Assembly (NCBI GenBank): GCA_963818725.1
Contig: CAWFTU010000018.1
Coordinates: 352,103 to 416,102 of the forward strand
Direction of reading: 5' to 3'
Source: DATFDN01 sp963818725
GTDB taxonomy: Bacteria > Pseudomonadota > Alphaproteobacteria > Acetobacterales > Acetobacteraceae
Length of the DNA: 64,000 nucleotides
Of the stretch, positions 42,614 to 52,455 are shown in pieces. Below the pieces are notes generated by a model, which saw only the letters and a program-made list of their open reading frames with translations, ran no database searches and was not told where the DNA came from. The position numbers were made by a program, and so were the translations under genes. The first letter of the stretch is position 1, and every line of letters begins with the position of its first letter.

Positions 42614-44106
42614 CGGCTCCTGAGCTGATCGTATCGGGCGCAATCGGCGGCGGGCACATGCCGAAGGGTCAGCGCATCCGGCGTGGCGATGACGGCGGTC
42701 GGTCCGGGATCGCGCTGCCGGGTGAGGATGTTGATGATCACGTCGGAGGAATGGACGCCTTCGGCCATCGCCTGCGCGCGGGCCGCTTCGACCGCCGGCA
42801 GCCCGTCGGTCAGCACGGCTGCCAGAATGGCGACCATCTGCCGGTCACCATCGTCAGATCCGGTAAGGCGACGCCGCACCCGCTCCATCGCCGCGGGCAG
42901 GATCCAGTCCCTGAACGGCGCGCCATTGCGCAGGGCGCCAGGCTTGCGGGCCAGCACCGGCACGTAATGCCAAGGATCGTAGATTGTCTCGCCCCGTCCA
43001 TAGCGGCGGCGATGTTCCCCTACGGCGCGTCCGTCCTGACGGATGACGATCCGGTCGGCATAGGCGTGGATCTCGACAGGTCGGCCGACCGCCCCGGCGC
43101 TGACCGAGCACTTGTTTTTGTCGAAGCGGACCAGGCAGGTCTTCGACACCGAGGCCGCCAGCGCGTGGAAGCCGTCGAAGCGACCGCAGTGGGGAACCAG
43201 CTTTGGCCGCTCGTCCTCGAACACCTCCCACACTGTCTGCTCGGGGCGCTCCGGATGGGCATGCGCCTTGGCGTAGGCGATGCACTTGTCCAACAGCCAA
43301 CCATTCAGTTCGTCGTAGCTGTTCACCCGCAGCCGTGGCGTGAGGAAGCGCTCGCGCACCAAGCCGGCCTGGCTCTCCACCTGGCCCTTCTCCCAGCCCG
43401 CGGCCGGTGTGCAGGCAACCGGGTCCACCAGGTGATGGGCGCACATCTGCAGAAAGCGGCGATTGTATTGCCGGTCCTTGCCGACAAACACCGCCTCCAC
43501 CGCTGTCTTCATGTTGTCGTAGACGCCGCGTGTGCAGGCGCCCTTGAAGAAGGCAAACGCCCGCTCGTGGGCGTCGAACACCATCTCCTGCGTCTCGCGC
43601 GGGCAGGCGCGAACGAACATCATGCGGCTGTGGCACAGGCGAATGTGCGCGACCGTCACCGTCACCGTGACGCCGCTCATCAGGACGACTTCGTGGCTCC
43701 AGTCGAACTGGTAGGCCTCACCCGGCGCGAACGACAGCGGCACATACGCCTCGGCCGTCTGTCCGGCGTGCTGCCCGCTCCAAAGCCGGGCATAGCGGCG
43801 AATTGCGGCGTAGCCGCCGTCGTGGCCCAACCCTCGCCACTCCTCGAAGAGGCGAACGAGCGTCAGCCGTTCGCGCGTCCCGCTCTCGGCGTTCTTCGTC
43901 AGCAGCTTGTCCAGCTCCGCCTTCCAATGCCCGATCTTGGGACGCGGCTGAACCTCCCGCTCATACGAGAACGACGTCTCGCCCGACCGCAGCACCTTGC
44001 GAACCGTGTTGCGCGACACCTTCAGGTCACGCGCGATCTCCTTGATCGACTTGCCCCTGACGAAGTGCTCGCGTCTGATCCGGCCGACCGTCTCCACAAT
44101 CAGCAT
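42610..44106 (-). CDS. istA: IS21-family transposase IstA (element 3)
   Basis: About 498 residues from ATG 44106 (MLIVETVGRIRREHFVRGKSI); an upstream extension to 44166 is unlikely since it enters the terminal repeat. The helix-turn-helix is KSIKEIARDLKVSRNTVRKVL. DDE motifs are in YQFDWSHEVVL, RGVYDNMKTAV and WEKGQVESQAGLVR. It is intact, followed by istB. Confidence 0.93.
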   Translation of the reverse strand: MLIVETVGRIRREHFVRGKSIKEIARDLKVSRNTVRKVLRSGETSFSYEREVQPRPKIGHWKAELDKLLTKNAESGTRERLTLVRLFEEWRGLGHDGGYAAIRRYARLWSGQHAGQTAEAYVPLSFAPGEAYQFDWSHEVVLMSGVTVTVTVAHIRLCHSRMMFVRACPRETQEMVFDAHERAFAFFKGACTRGVYDNMKTAVEAVFVGKDRQYNRRFLQMCAHHLVDPVACTPAAGWEKGQVESQAGLVRERFLTPRLRVNSYDELNGWLLDKCIAYAKAHAHPERPEQTVWEVFEDERPKLVPHCGRFDGFHALAASVSKTCLVRFDKNKCSVSAGAVGRPVEIHAYADRIVIRQDGRAVGEHRRRYGRGETIYDPWHYVPVLARKPGALRNGAPFRDWILPAAMERVRRRLTGSDDGDRQMVAILAAVLTDGLPAVEAARAQAMAEGVHSSDVIINILTRQRDPGPTAVIATPDALTLRHVPAADCARYDQLRSR

Positions 44107-44205
44107 CCCCCACCGCCCACCTCGAACTGAAGCAGGCAGCCCAGCAGCCACACATTCAGGGGTCAAAATTGCACGCCGATCCCCCGGCTCAGGGGGTCAA
44201 AATTG

Positions 44206-44500
44206 CACGCCGAAACACAGCCTGGTCGCGGCCGTGCGCCGGGCCATGGCGGACACGCCACGCAGCAGTGCGCTGGTCGAGAACCTGAACGCGCGGCTGC
44301 GCACCTACTTCACCTTGCGCCGCCATCTCGGCGGCTCCTACTTGGAGCTGGTGCGCTTCTTCCTGAACCACCGCCGCTTCCTGCGCAGCCGGCATGCCGA
44401 GCGCCGGGGCAAGAGCCCGCGCGAGGTGATGACTGGCCAAAGCCATCCGCACTGGCTGACCCTGCTCGGCCTGGGACCGCTTCAGCCCCGGCGAACCTGA
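44206..44500 (+). pseudogene. Transposase, C-terminal fragment (family unclear)
   Basis: The end of a DDE-type transposase: ALVENLNARLRTYFTLRRHLG.. LELVRFFLNHRRFLRSRHAER.. then HPHWLTLLGLGPLQPRRT. The E in VENLNARLR is probably catalytic. The upstream part was removed at the end of IS21 element 3. Confidence 0.65.
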
Positions 44501-45023
44501 TCCGGGGAGGCTGGCCGCCTCCCGCTCGGGACACCCTTCCAGCCGAACTCCGGCCCTCGCAGGCCGGCGTTCCCACGCCCCTGTGTCACCCGAAAACGAG
44601 CCGATTCTGAACCACGCCCCTTCCATTACGGGCACGGCGACCAGTCCGCCAACCAGCACACCTGGTACGCGCGCGACCCGGTCAGCCACCAGCCGCAGCT
44701 CAAATCCTCGCCCGTAGCGGTCCGGCGCCTCAGCTTCGGTCAGCCCGAGCCGTGGCTCCTGGCCCGGCTTGCGGAGTTGGACGGCACGTCTACGGAGCCG
44801 TTCGCGGCCAGAGCCTTCGGCGGCACGGTCAACCATCCCGTCCAGCAGCAACCCGGTTCGTGACAGCGAAAGGGCCCGAGTGCGTCCGGGTTCGCTGCCT
44901 TTTGCCGTAGCCAAACGGGCGCGCGGTTCGTCAGCGTGACCGGGCCGCTGGCGCGGCGGAGATCGGGGATGCCCGCGGTGGCAAGGAGGTCGCTGCCCCG
45001 GCCCCTGGCACAATCGTCATAAG
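44501..45023. other. Unassigned DNA
   Basis: About 520 bases with no supportable gene on either strand; open frames are low-complexity. Probably degraded transposon DNA. Confidence 0.4.
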
Positions 45024-45242
45024 GCGCGGGTCAGCACGGCCGAGCAGAGCCTCGGCTTGCAGAAGGACGCGCTTGCGAAGGCCGGATGCGAGGAGGTCTG
45101 CGAGGACCACGCCTCCGGTGCCAAGGCCGAGCGGCCCGGCCTGGCCGAGGCGCTCGGACACGTCCGGCGCGGCGACACGCTGGTCGTCTGGAAGCTCGAT
45201 AGGCTCGGCCGCTCGATGGCGCACCTGATCGACACCGTGCCC
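45024..45242 (+). pseudogene. Serine recombinase, N-terminal fragment
   Basis: ARVSTAEQSLGLQKDALAKAG, then DHASGAKAERPGLAEALGH and GDTLVVWKLDRLGRSMAHLIDTV: the catalytic domain of a DNA invertase/resolvase (Ser in ARVST, conserved RLGR). It is cut at about 45242 and joined to an IS5-type transposase remnant. The initiating codons are missing too. Confidence 0.8.
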
Positions 45243-45247
45243 ACCAC

Positions 45248-45948
45248 GATCTGCGGCGGAGGATCGAGGCCATCCTCTGGCGGCACCAGAACGGCGCCAA
45301 ATGGCGCAGCATTCCCGTCGAGCTGGGACCATGGTGGGGTGCGGCGCAGACCTTCATCCGATGGGCAAGGAAGGGCGTCTGGGAACGGCTGCTGGAGCGG
45401 GTGCAGCAGTCCGGGATCAGCCTCGGCATGGTGTTTCTGGACGGCACGAACATCCGGGCGCACCAGAAGGCGGCGGGTGCGGCCAAAAAGAATGCGATGC
45501 GGCCCAGGGCGAGAGCCGGGAGGCGCTGGGGCGGTCTCGCGGCGGCTATGGCACCAAGGCGTGTGTGATCGCCGATGGGACTGGACGGGCGATTGCCTTC
45601 GCCCTCGCCCCGGGCCAGGCGCACGAACTGCCACTGGCTCCCGGTCTGCTCGGCTGCCTGTCCGACGTCCCCGGTTGGGTGGTCGGCGATCGCGGTCTCG
45701 CCTCCCACGCGTTCCGCGCCCTGGTCTGGGACAGCGGCGCGCGCCCCGCGATCCCGTCCAAGCGCAACGAGGAGCCGGTCGCCTGCCCGCCATGGATCTA
45801 CCAGAACCGCAACCTCGTCGAGCGTCTGTGGGGACGGCTGAAGGAGTGGCGCGCTGTCGCAACCCGCTACGAAAAGACCGCTCGCTCCTTCATGGGCGTG
45901 CTCTGCATGGCAGCAACAATGGACTGGATCAAAGTCCCCAAGAGCTAA
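45248..45948 (+). pseudogene. IS5-family transposase, N-truncated and frameshifted
   Basis: First frame: DLRRRIEAILWRHQNGAKWRS.. TFIRWARKGVWERLL.. MVFLDGTNIRAHQKAAGAAKK. Near 45490 the frame shifts, and the rest (RSRGGYGTKACVIADGTGRA.. VVGDRGLASHAFRALV.. NRNLVERLWGRLKEWRAVATRYEKTA) continues to 45948. DDE residues are in FLDGTN, VVGDRG and NLVERLWGRLK. It abuts the resolvase fragment. Confidence 0.85.
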
Positions 45949-46054
45949 CGGACCCTAGCAGAAATCAAGCGATTCGCAGCGCCCAGCGAATATTTTAGGA
46001 TGGCGTAGCTATGCTTTAGAGATATTTAGCTTTGTCTCGGAATTGCTTATCAGA

Positions 46055-47493
46055 ATGGGGCGTTATACGACTTTCGGCGCGCGGACTTTTCCGGCGGCGG
46101 ACACAAGATGTGGAAGCACGGCGGCAGGCTGGTTCTCCCATGCGCGACGGTTGAAGGCCGCCGACTTGTCGCCCGGCCAGACCTGCGCACAATGGCCATA
46201 ATGAAGAATCCAGGACGCCCGGTCCGGCGATGGGGCCGGGGTGACCGAGGGAGGGTATCATGCGAGCTTTGGCCCTGTTCCTAGCCGCGGGTGTGCTGAG
46301 CACGACGGGCGCGGCGCACGCCGAGTACAAAGCCTGGGTGCTGTCCAAGTTCGACGACACGCCCGAGGGCCTGACCGTTGACAAGGACGGCAACTACTAC
46401 ACGTCGCTGTTCCACACTGGCAAGATCATGAAGGTGAGGCCCGATGGCCACCAGGAGCTGATTGCCACGATCCCGCCGGACGGCAACGCGCACCATGGCG
46501 ACACCGTCGGCGTCGAGCTTGATAACAAAGGCAACCTGTACGTCGCCTACAAGCAGGATTCGCCGATGTACGAGGCGAGCAACCTGGGCGACCAGTTCCA
46601 TGCCGCCTGCCGCGACGTCAAGGTGACCGCCTCGGGCGTGTACAAGATCGAGTTGGCCACCAAGAGGGTGACGGCGCTTGCCACCAAGGCAGACGGCTGG
46701 CCGTTCTGCTTTCCCGACGACGTCGACATCGACGACCAGGGCAACGTCTACATGACCGACCTGACCTATGCTGGCATCTGGAAGATTTCGCCCGACGGCA
46801 AGAAGGTCGACCTGTGGTCGGCCGACCCGTTGCTGAACTGGTCGCCAAAGCCCTATTCCGGCTTCCCGCTGGGCGTCAATGACCTTGCGATCGCGCCCGA
46901 CGGCAAGAGCATCTATGCCGTCACCGACGGCGACCCGATGGTGGTGAAGGTGCCGATCAAGGCTGACGGCACCGCCGGCAAGGCCACGGTCGTGGCGCGC
47001 GGCTTTTCGCCGTTCGACGGCATTGCGTTCGATGACAAGGCCAACATCTACGTATCGGAAATCCTGCGCAGCGAGCTTTGGGTATTGTCGCCAGACGGAA
47101 GCAAGCGGGCGCTGGTCGCCAACAAAAAGACGGCGCCGCTGGACGACAACACCAGCCTCGCCTGGTACAAGGGCACCATCTGCACCACCAATCTCGGCTT
47201 CACCCATCAGAAGCCGGAGCAGGCGGACAAGACCATCGTCTGCATCCGCGGCTACGACATGCCATAGGCCGAAGGCCCGGCGGCTCGCTGCCGGGATTGA
47301 TGCGCCCGGCCGTGGCCACACGCCCGTCCGGCCCTGCAGGCCATGCCGGGCGCGAAAGCTTGGTGGCGGCAAAATGAACGACCTGGTCAATGGACGTGGG
47401 CAAGCCGAACATGCGGCTGGCGGCGGTGGGCCGTGCGCGTCCGACTGTTGCCGCCTGACACGGTGACACCCGACGCCCGTTGCACATTCAAGA
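46055..47493 (+). repeat. 1.44-kb repeat carrying SMP-30-like gene, copy 2
   Basis: Inverted relative to 28957-30396. Nearly identical inside the gene, with clusters of differences (mainly C/T and G/A) in the outer flanks. Confidence 0.88.
46260..47267 (+). CDS. SMP-30/gluconolactonase-like periplasmic protein, copy 2
   Basis: A 335-residue protein with the same signal peptide and beta-propeller blades as copy 1 (29183-30190). The only amino-acid difference I see is Trp for Gly in KADGWPFCFPDD. Metal-ligand candidates in this family are a glutamate near the N-terminus (DDTPEGLTV), an asparagine (GVNDLAIAP) and an aspartate (FDGIAFDD). The ribosome-binding site is GAGGGAGGGTATC, 6 bp before ATG. 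Confidence 0.88.
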   Translation: MRALALFLAAGVLSTTGAAHAEYKAWVLSKFDDTPEGLTVDKDGNYYTSLFHTGKIMKVRPDGHQELIATIPPDGNAHHGDTVGVELDNKGNLYVAYKQDSPMYEASNLGDQFHAACRDVKVTASGVYKIELATKRVTALATKADGWPFCFPDDVDIDDQGNVYMTDLTYAGIWKISPDGKKVDLWSADPLLNWSPKPYSGFPLGVNDLAIAPDGKSIYAVTDGDPMVVKVPIKADGTAGKATVVARGFSPFDGIAFDDKANIYVSEILRSELWVLSPDGSKRALVANKKTAPLDDNTSLAWYKGTICTTNLGFTHQKPEQADKTIVCIRGYDMP

Positions 47494-47747
47494 AAGACGC
47501 AAATCAAAAAATCGCCGTTGAGACCCGTATTGTTCGAGTCCGGTTCATGGCCCGGCGCAGGTGCGACGCCCCAAAAGATGTTTGAGCCTGAAGCATCGCT
47601 GTGCCGGGGTATCGCCTCACTGTAGCGCTTCGATCGCCCACAGTCTTGCCGCCACAACCAAGCTAGGCCTATCCTTCACGCAAGGCCGCGGAAATTGACG
47701 GTCATCCGGGGAATCTCTTGGATAAGCCAATTCAGGGGGAACGCACG

Positions 47748-48804
47748 ATGGTTGACGAAGGCAAGCTGCATCAATTCATAGGACAGATGCTGAGTGACCT
47801 GGGTGGCGCTGCCAGTATCAGTTATGGTTCGCATGGGCGACTCACTCGGGCTCTATCGGGCGCTGCACAGCAAGGGCAGCATGACCTGTGAGGAGCTTGC
47901 CCGGGAAGCCGGTGTCCATGAACGCTATCTGCGCGAGTGGCTGTCGCACCAGGCCGCCTCGAACTATCTCTCCTATGACCCGGCAACGCAGAAGTTCGCC
48001 CTGCCGCCTGAGCAAGCCATGGTTTTTGCGATCCAGGACAGCCCCGTCTACATGATGGGGGCGTTTGACCTGATGACATGGATGACTGAGAGCAAGGATC
48101 AGGTCCAGGCGGTTTTCCCGACGGGCCGTGGTGTACCGTGGAGTGATCACACGAGCTGCTTCTTCTGCGCGGTCGCACGCTTTTTCCGCCCCGGGTACCA
48201 GAACAATTTGGTGAGCACTTGGCTCCCCGCGCTCGATGGTGTCGTCGATAAGTTGCAGCGGGGTGCCAAAGTCGCCGATGTCGGGTGCGGCCACGGCTGG
48301 TCTACCGTGCTGATGGCCAAGGCTTTTCCTAAGTCGCAATTCATCGGCTACGACTTTCATCCGAGCTCGATCGAGCAGGCCGTGGCCCATGCTAGGGAAC
48401 ACGATGTCGCGGCGAATACCCGTTTCGAGGTCGCGACGGCCAAGAGCTACCCGGAGAGAGATTTCGATCTGGTCGCCTTCTTTGACTGCCTGCATGACAT
48501 GGGCGATCCAGCTGGCGCGGCGGCGCACGTGTTGCAATCGCTAAAACCGGACGGCTCGTGGATGATTGTCGAACCCATGGCCGGCGATAAGCTCGAAGAC
48601 AATTTGAACCCTGTCGGTCGGATCTATTACGCGGGTTCAACGATGGGTTGCGTACCCACCTCGCTCTCGCAGGAGGTCGGGGCCGCGCTCGGCGCTCAAG
48701 CCGGCGAGGCAAAATTGCGGGAGGTCATTACCGCCGGCGGTTTCCGCAATGTCCGCCGCGCCACGGAGGCACCTTTCAACATGATCCTAGAGGCGCGGCC
48801 GTAG
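47748..48804 (+). pseudogene. Class I SAM-dependent methyltransferase, N-terminal frameshift
   Basis: The natural start is ATG 47748 (MVDEGKLHQFIGQMLSDLGGAASIS). The frame changes at about 47820 to continue as VMVRMGDSLGLYRALHSKG. A winged-helix-like N-terminal domain (MTCEELAREAGVHERYLREWL) precedes the methyltransferase fold with motif I VADVGCGHGWSTVLMA, then FIGYDFHPSSIEQA and LVAFFDCLHDMGD. The architecture is like Rv2258c-type methyltransferases. If the frameshift is real, translation could only start later (47794 or the following codons) and lose about 20 residues. Substrate unknown. Confidence 0.82.
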
Positions 48805-49045
48805 GTTTAGCCCTTTAGGAAAGGCGGACGCCCGCGACGACGCATTATCTGGTCACCAGGCCCACGACGAACTTGCCGAGCTGGTTCGGGTCGCGGGGGC
48901 GCTTGGGATGCCTGCGCATCAGTTGGCGCCTGGGGCGTAATAAATCCATCGGCGTTCGCGGATGGCTCACCTAATGTCCTTGCAGAGGCGCCCCCGCTTG
49001 AAACTCCCAACGGCTTTCAAGCTCTCACAGCCGATGTGCGTATCT
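48805..49045. other. Short spacer, possible gene remnant
   Basis: A forward stretch (about 48825-48940) reads DDALSGHQAHDELAELVRVAG.. PGA and looks protein-like, but has no start and no recognised relatives. Confidence 0.25.
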
Positions 49046-49820
49046 CAAGCAGACCGTGTGAAATCTGTGCCGCAACGGATTCCGGCTCGACGCAAGATGC
49101 GTTAGACTCGGGGTCATGACGCACATCGCCGGTCACGACCGATCCCAGACGCTGCTGCTTCCAGAATCGCTCGATGATTACGTCGGCCCCGAGAACCCCG
49201 TCCGGTTCATTGAAGCCTTCGTTGATGGATTGGATCTGACCGCAGCGGGCTTTATCCGCGTCTCCGCCCAGCGAACCGGCCGGCCGGGCTATGCGCCCGC
49301 CGATCTGTTGAAGCTCTACATCTACGGTTATCTGAACCGCGTCCGATCCAGTCGCCGTCTGGAAGCCGAGACCCATCGCAACATCGAAGTCATTTGGCTG
49401 CTGCGTCACCTGAAGCCGGACCACAAGACCATCGCCGATTTCCGCCGCGGTAACCGCAAAGCGTTCCGCCCGGTCTTTCGGCAGTTCGTGCTGCTGTGCC
49501 GTCAGCTGGATCTGTTCGGTCGCGAACTGCTGGCGGTGGATGGCACCCGCATCAAGGCGGTCAACAACAAGGACCGCAACTTCACCCGCGCCTCGCTGAC
49601 CAGGTTTATCGAATTGGCCGATGCCAAGCTCGACGATTACCTCCAGCGTCTTGACCAGAGCGATGCCGCCGAGACCACAACAAGTGGCTCGCGGGTCGAC
49701 AACCTGGCCGAGAAGATCGCCGCCATCCGCTCCCGTCGTACGCGGTGCCAGGACATGTTGGCGCAGTTGGATCGCACCGGCGAGGACCAGATCTCGCTGA
49801 CCGATCCCGACAGCCGGGCG

Positions 49821-49871
49821 AGGCTGGCCAAGGTTCCTGCGGCGAAGCCGCTGGAATAGCCAGACGAGGGG
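49821..49871. repeat. Palindromic element, same site as in IS1182 copy A
   Basis: Identical in position and sequence to 20483-20533, so it was present in the common ancestor of the three copies. Includes the in-frame TAG at 49857-49859. Confidence 0.8.
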
Positions 49872-49980
49872 ATGGCGGCGCACACGCATGTCGCGGTGGG
49901 CTACAACGTCCAGGTTGCGGTGGATGCCAAGCACAAGCTGATCGTCGAGCAGCAGGTCAGCAACCAGGTCCTCGACATGG

Positions 49981-50034
49981 GCGAGGCTGGCCAAAGGTTC
50001 CGCCAAGCATAGCTTGGTGGAATGGCCAGACGAG
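49981..50034. repeat. Second palindromic element, 54 nt, unique to IS1182 copy C
   Basis: GCGAGGCTGGCCAAAGGTTC opens it, the inner stem is TTCCGCCAAGC-ATA-GCTTGGTGGAA, and it closes with TGGCCAGACGAG. Copy A has uninterrupted GACATGGGGCTGCTG at this site, so it is a discrete 54-nt insertion. It keeps the frame but brings a TAG. Confidence 0.85.
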
Positions 50035-51006
50035 GGCTGCTGACGCGGACCGCCGAAGCGGCGAAGGCAGTCCTGGGCGTCGAGGCAATCGACGCCGTGG
50101 CCGACAAGGGTTATTTCAAGATCGAGGACATCGAGGCCTGCGAGAAGGCTGGGATCGTGCCCTACGTGCCGCGTCCGCAGCGCGGGCCCTCGGTCAAGGC
50201 CGGCTTGTTCCGCAAGGATGAGTTCCGCTATGACGCAGACAGCGACAGCTATGTTTGCCCAGCGGGTCAGCGGCTGTATCCGTATTCATCGTCGCTGCTG
50301 CGTGGGCTGAAGAAGATCAACTACGTCAACAAGCTGGCGTGCGATGATTGCACAATCCGTTCGCAATGCACGGGTGGCAAGTTTCGCACGGTCTCTCGTC
50401 TGGAGAACGAAGCGGTCCTGGACCGGATGCAGGCCCGGTTGGCGAACCGTCCAGGCGTTCTCGACCGCCGTCGCGAGACGGTCGAGCATCCGTTCGGCAC
50501 GATCAAGCAATGGATGAACCAGGGCGCGTTCCTGATGCGTGGCCTGGAGAAGGTCCGCGCCGAGTTCAGTCTGACCGCGCTCGCCTACAATCTCCGGCGG
50601 GTGCTCAACATCGTCGGCTTCGCGCAGCTGATGGCCGCGGTGGCGGCCTGAAAGGCTGCTGCTGGCGGGGTTTCCCCGGACCGGCTGGCAGGATCGCCGG
50701 CAGCCACGATGTGGAACCGGGGATTTCTTGAAATCGCCCGTTCGGCTCACCGGGACCTCGGCGTGCACCTCCGACTGCCGATTTCACCAGCATTGCCGCC
50801 CCAGCGAGTTTTCGCACGGTCTGCAAGAATTTCGGAGCACGCGCGCACTTGCGATAATAGGGACCTCGGGACTTGTGCGGCAGCGGCCGGGGGCCACTCG
50901 CGGACCGAAGCCCTCCGCTCGACCTGAAGCGTCCGGCACCACCCGTTGTTTTGCATCAACGCCCACCGCCGATCGCCGAGCCCAATCATTTGACGACGTC
51001 TAACGC

Positions 51007-51247
51007 TCAATGGGCAACGGTATTTGCTGCGTCTTCGATCGCGGCTACCGTCACTTCGGGATGCGCGATCATGCTCGGATGATCGCCGCCCGGAACGTGG
51101 TAGACTTTCGACTTCGCCCGCGTGGTGAATTTCTCCTGAATGTCAGGTGGTATGACTTTGTCGGCGTCGCCCATGACGTACCACGAAGGGATCGTCTTCC
51201 AACCGATTGCAGCCGGCACTTTATCCGTCAGGCAGCGTGCGGCGAAA
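51007..51247 (-). pseudogene. Alpha/beta hydrolase, C-terminal part (3' of IS3 insertion)
   Basis: FAARCLTDKVPAAIGWKTIP, then SWYVMGDADKVIPPDIQEKF and VYHVPGGDHPSMIAHPEVTV, stop at 51007. It contains the acid (D in MGDADKVIPP) and the histidine (GGDHPSMIAHP) of the catalytic triad. It joins in frame to the N-terminal part at 52723-53288 once the IS3 and one GGT are removed. Confidence 0.88.
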
Positions 51248-51318
51248 GGTTGCGGCGGCGCCGGTTTTTTGGACAGTGGGATAAGCTAAGGGCTGACCGG
51301 TCCAACGGGGCGTGAGAC

Positions 51319-51630
51319 GTGGGTGTAAAGAGGAAGCAGCACAGCGCGGACTTCAAGGCGCGCGTGGCGATGGCGGCCCTGTCGGGGGAAAGGACCTTGG
51401 CGGAGCTGTCATCGGAGTTCGGGGTCCATCCGACGATGATCAGCACCTGGAAGCAGGAGCTGAGGAAGCGCGCGAGTGAGCTGTTCGGGCGCGGCAATAA
51501 AGCGCCGACGGCCGGCGATGCGCAGAAAGTCATCGACGATCTGCACCGCAAGATCGGCCAGTTGCAGGTCGAACGCGATTTTCTTGCCGGGCAGCCCGCC
51601 ATCTCCCGCCTGCTGAGAGGCGGACGATGA
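51319..51630 (+). CDS. IS3-family OrfA
   Basis: 103 residues. KRKQHSADFKARVAMAALSG and ELSSEFGVHPTMISTWKQEL form the helix-turn-helix; a leucine-zipper-like segment (KVIDDLHRKIGQLQVERDFL) follows. It overlaps OrfB by 4 nt; IS3 elements usually make an OrfAB fusion by programmed -1 frameshifting. Confidence 0.88.
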   Translation: MGVKRKQHSADFKARVAMAALSGERTLAELSSEFGVHPTMISTWKQELRKRASELFGRGNKAPTAGDAQKVIDDLHRKIGQLQVERDFLAGQPAISRLLRGGR

Positions 51631-52455
51631 TCACGCCGAACGCGAAGCTGTCCATAAGCCGGCAATGCATGCTGCTCGGGATCGCGCGCAGCAGCTTCTA
51701 TTATCAACCCCAGCCAGCGTCGGCGGCTGAGCTCGATCTGCTGAACCGGCTCGACCAAATCTTCACCGAGCATCCGGTGTATGGCAGTCGGCGGTTGCAG
51801 GTGGCGTTGTTGCGCGAGGGGATTTCCGTTGGACGCCGGCGCATCCGACGGCTGATGCGCAGGCTGGGGCTCGCGGCGGTCAGGCCGAAGCGGAACACCA
51901 GCAAGCCGCATCCGGAGCACAAGATCTATCTCTACCGGCTGCGCGACCAGACGATCGACCAGCCGAACCAGGTGTGGGCGAGCGACATTACGTACATTCC
52001 GATGCGCCGGGGATTTCTGTACCTGGTGGCGATCATCGATTGGGCCACAAGGCGCGTTCTGTCCTGGCGTCTGTCGAACACCCTGACGGCCGGGTTCTGC
52101 GTCGAAGCCTTGGGCGAAGCGCTCGCACGGTTCGGCAAGCCCGGCATCTTCAATACCGATCAGGGCTCACAATTCACCAGCGAGGACGTTCACCCGCGTG
52201 CTGCTGGATCATCGGATCGAGATCAGCATGGACGGCCGCGGACGCTGCCACGACAACGTCTTTGTCGAACGGCTATGGTGGACCGTGAAGCACGAGTGGG
52301 TCTACCTGCGTCCGGCGGCCGACGGGCTTGAGCAGAAGCGCAGTCTGGCTGAATTCTTCGACTGGTACAACCGGCGGCGTCCGCATCAGGCGCTCGGCTG
52401 GCAAACACCGGACGAGGCCTATTTCGGCCGGTTAGCGCCGGCAGCGGCGGCGTAG
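51627..52455 (+). pseudogene. IS3-family OrfB (transposase), one frameshift
   Basis: The first frame runs to about 52185: HPVYGSRRLQVALLREGISV, WASDITYIPMRRGFLYLVAII (first D) and FNTDQGSQFTSEDV (second D). An extra G near 52186 shifts the frame; the rest (VLLDHRIEISMDGRGRCHDN.. VFVERLWWTVKHEWVYL with the catalytic E) reads to 52455. One base correction restores a complete rve-type integrase. Confidence 0.88.

Larger units (their letters stand above)
39991..44213 (-). mobile_element. IS21-family element 3 carrying a nested ISL3
   Basis: Right-hand end: two direct repeats of GGGGTCAAAATTGCACGCCG (44159-44179 and 44193-44213). Left-hand end: the same motif in inverted sense as TCGGCGTCCAATCGTGACCC (41719-41739) and TCGGCGTCGAACTTTGACCC, the latter split by ISL3 (39991-40005 and 41702-41715). 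Paired terminal repeats are the IS21 pattern. istA and istB are intact. Confidence 0.85.
49116..50651 (+). pseudogene. IS1182-family transposase, copy C, two palindromic insertions
   Basis: The frame is the same as in copy A up to 49859 (TAG in the first palindromic element). A second in-frame TAG at about 50011-50013 lies in a second element, so the C-terminal part can only be read from about 50022. Between about 50040 and 50400 the sequence differs from copies A and B (e.g. TAEAAKAVLGVEAIDAVADK against TAAPAKEVLGVETIEAVADK), then becomes identical again. So the copy is a mosaic. Confidence 0.92.
49050..50823 (+). mobile_element. IS1182-family element, copy C (1774 bp)
   Basis: Same ends as copy A, flanked by the 4-bp duplication CAAG (49046-49049 and 50824-50827). 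It is 54 bp longer than copy A because of a second palindromic insertion at 49981-50034. Confidence 0.95.

Noticed and set aside
42658..44130. 490-codon forward open frame opposite istA of IS21 element 3
   Set aside because: istA on the other strand carries helix-turn-helix and DDE motifs; the forward frame is histidine/arginine-rich without any domain.
44189..45013. 274-codon reverse open frame
   Set aside because: Covers the opposite strand of a transposase fragment and featureless DNA; composition is typical of high-GC artefacts.
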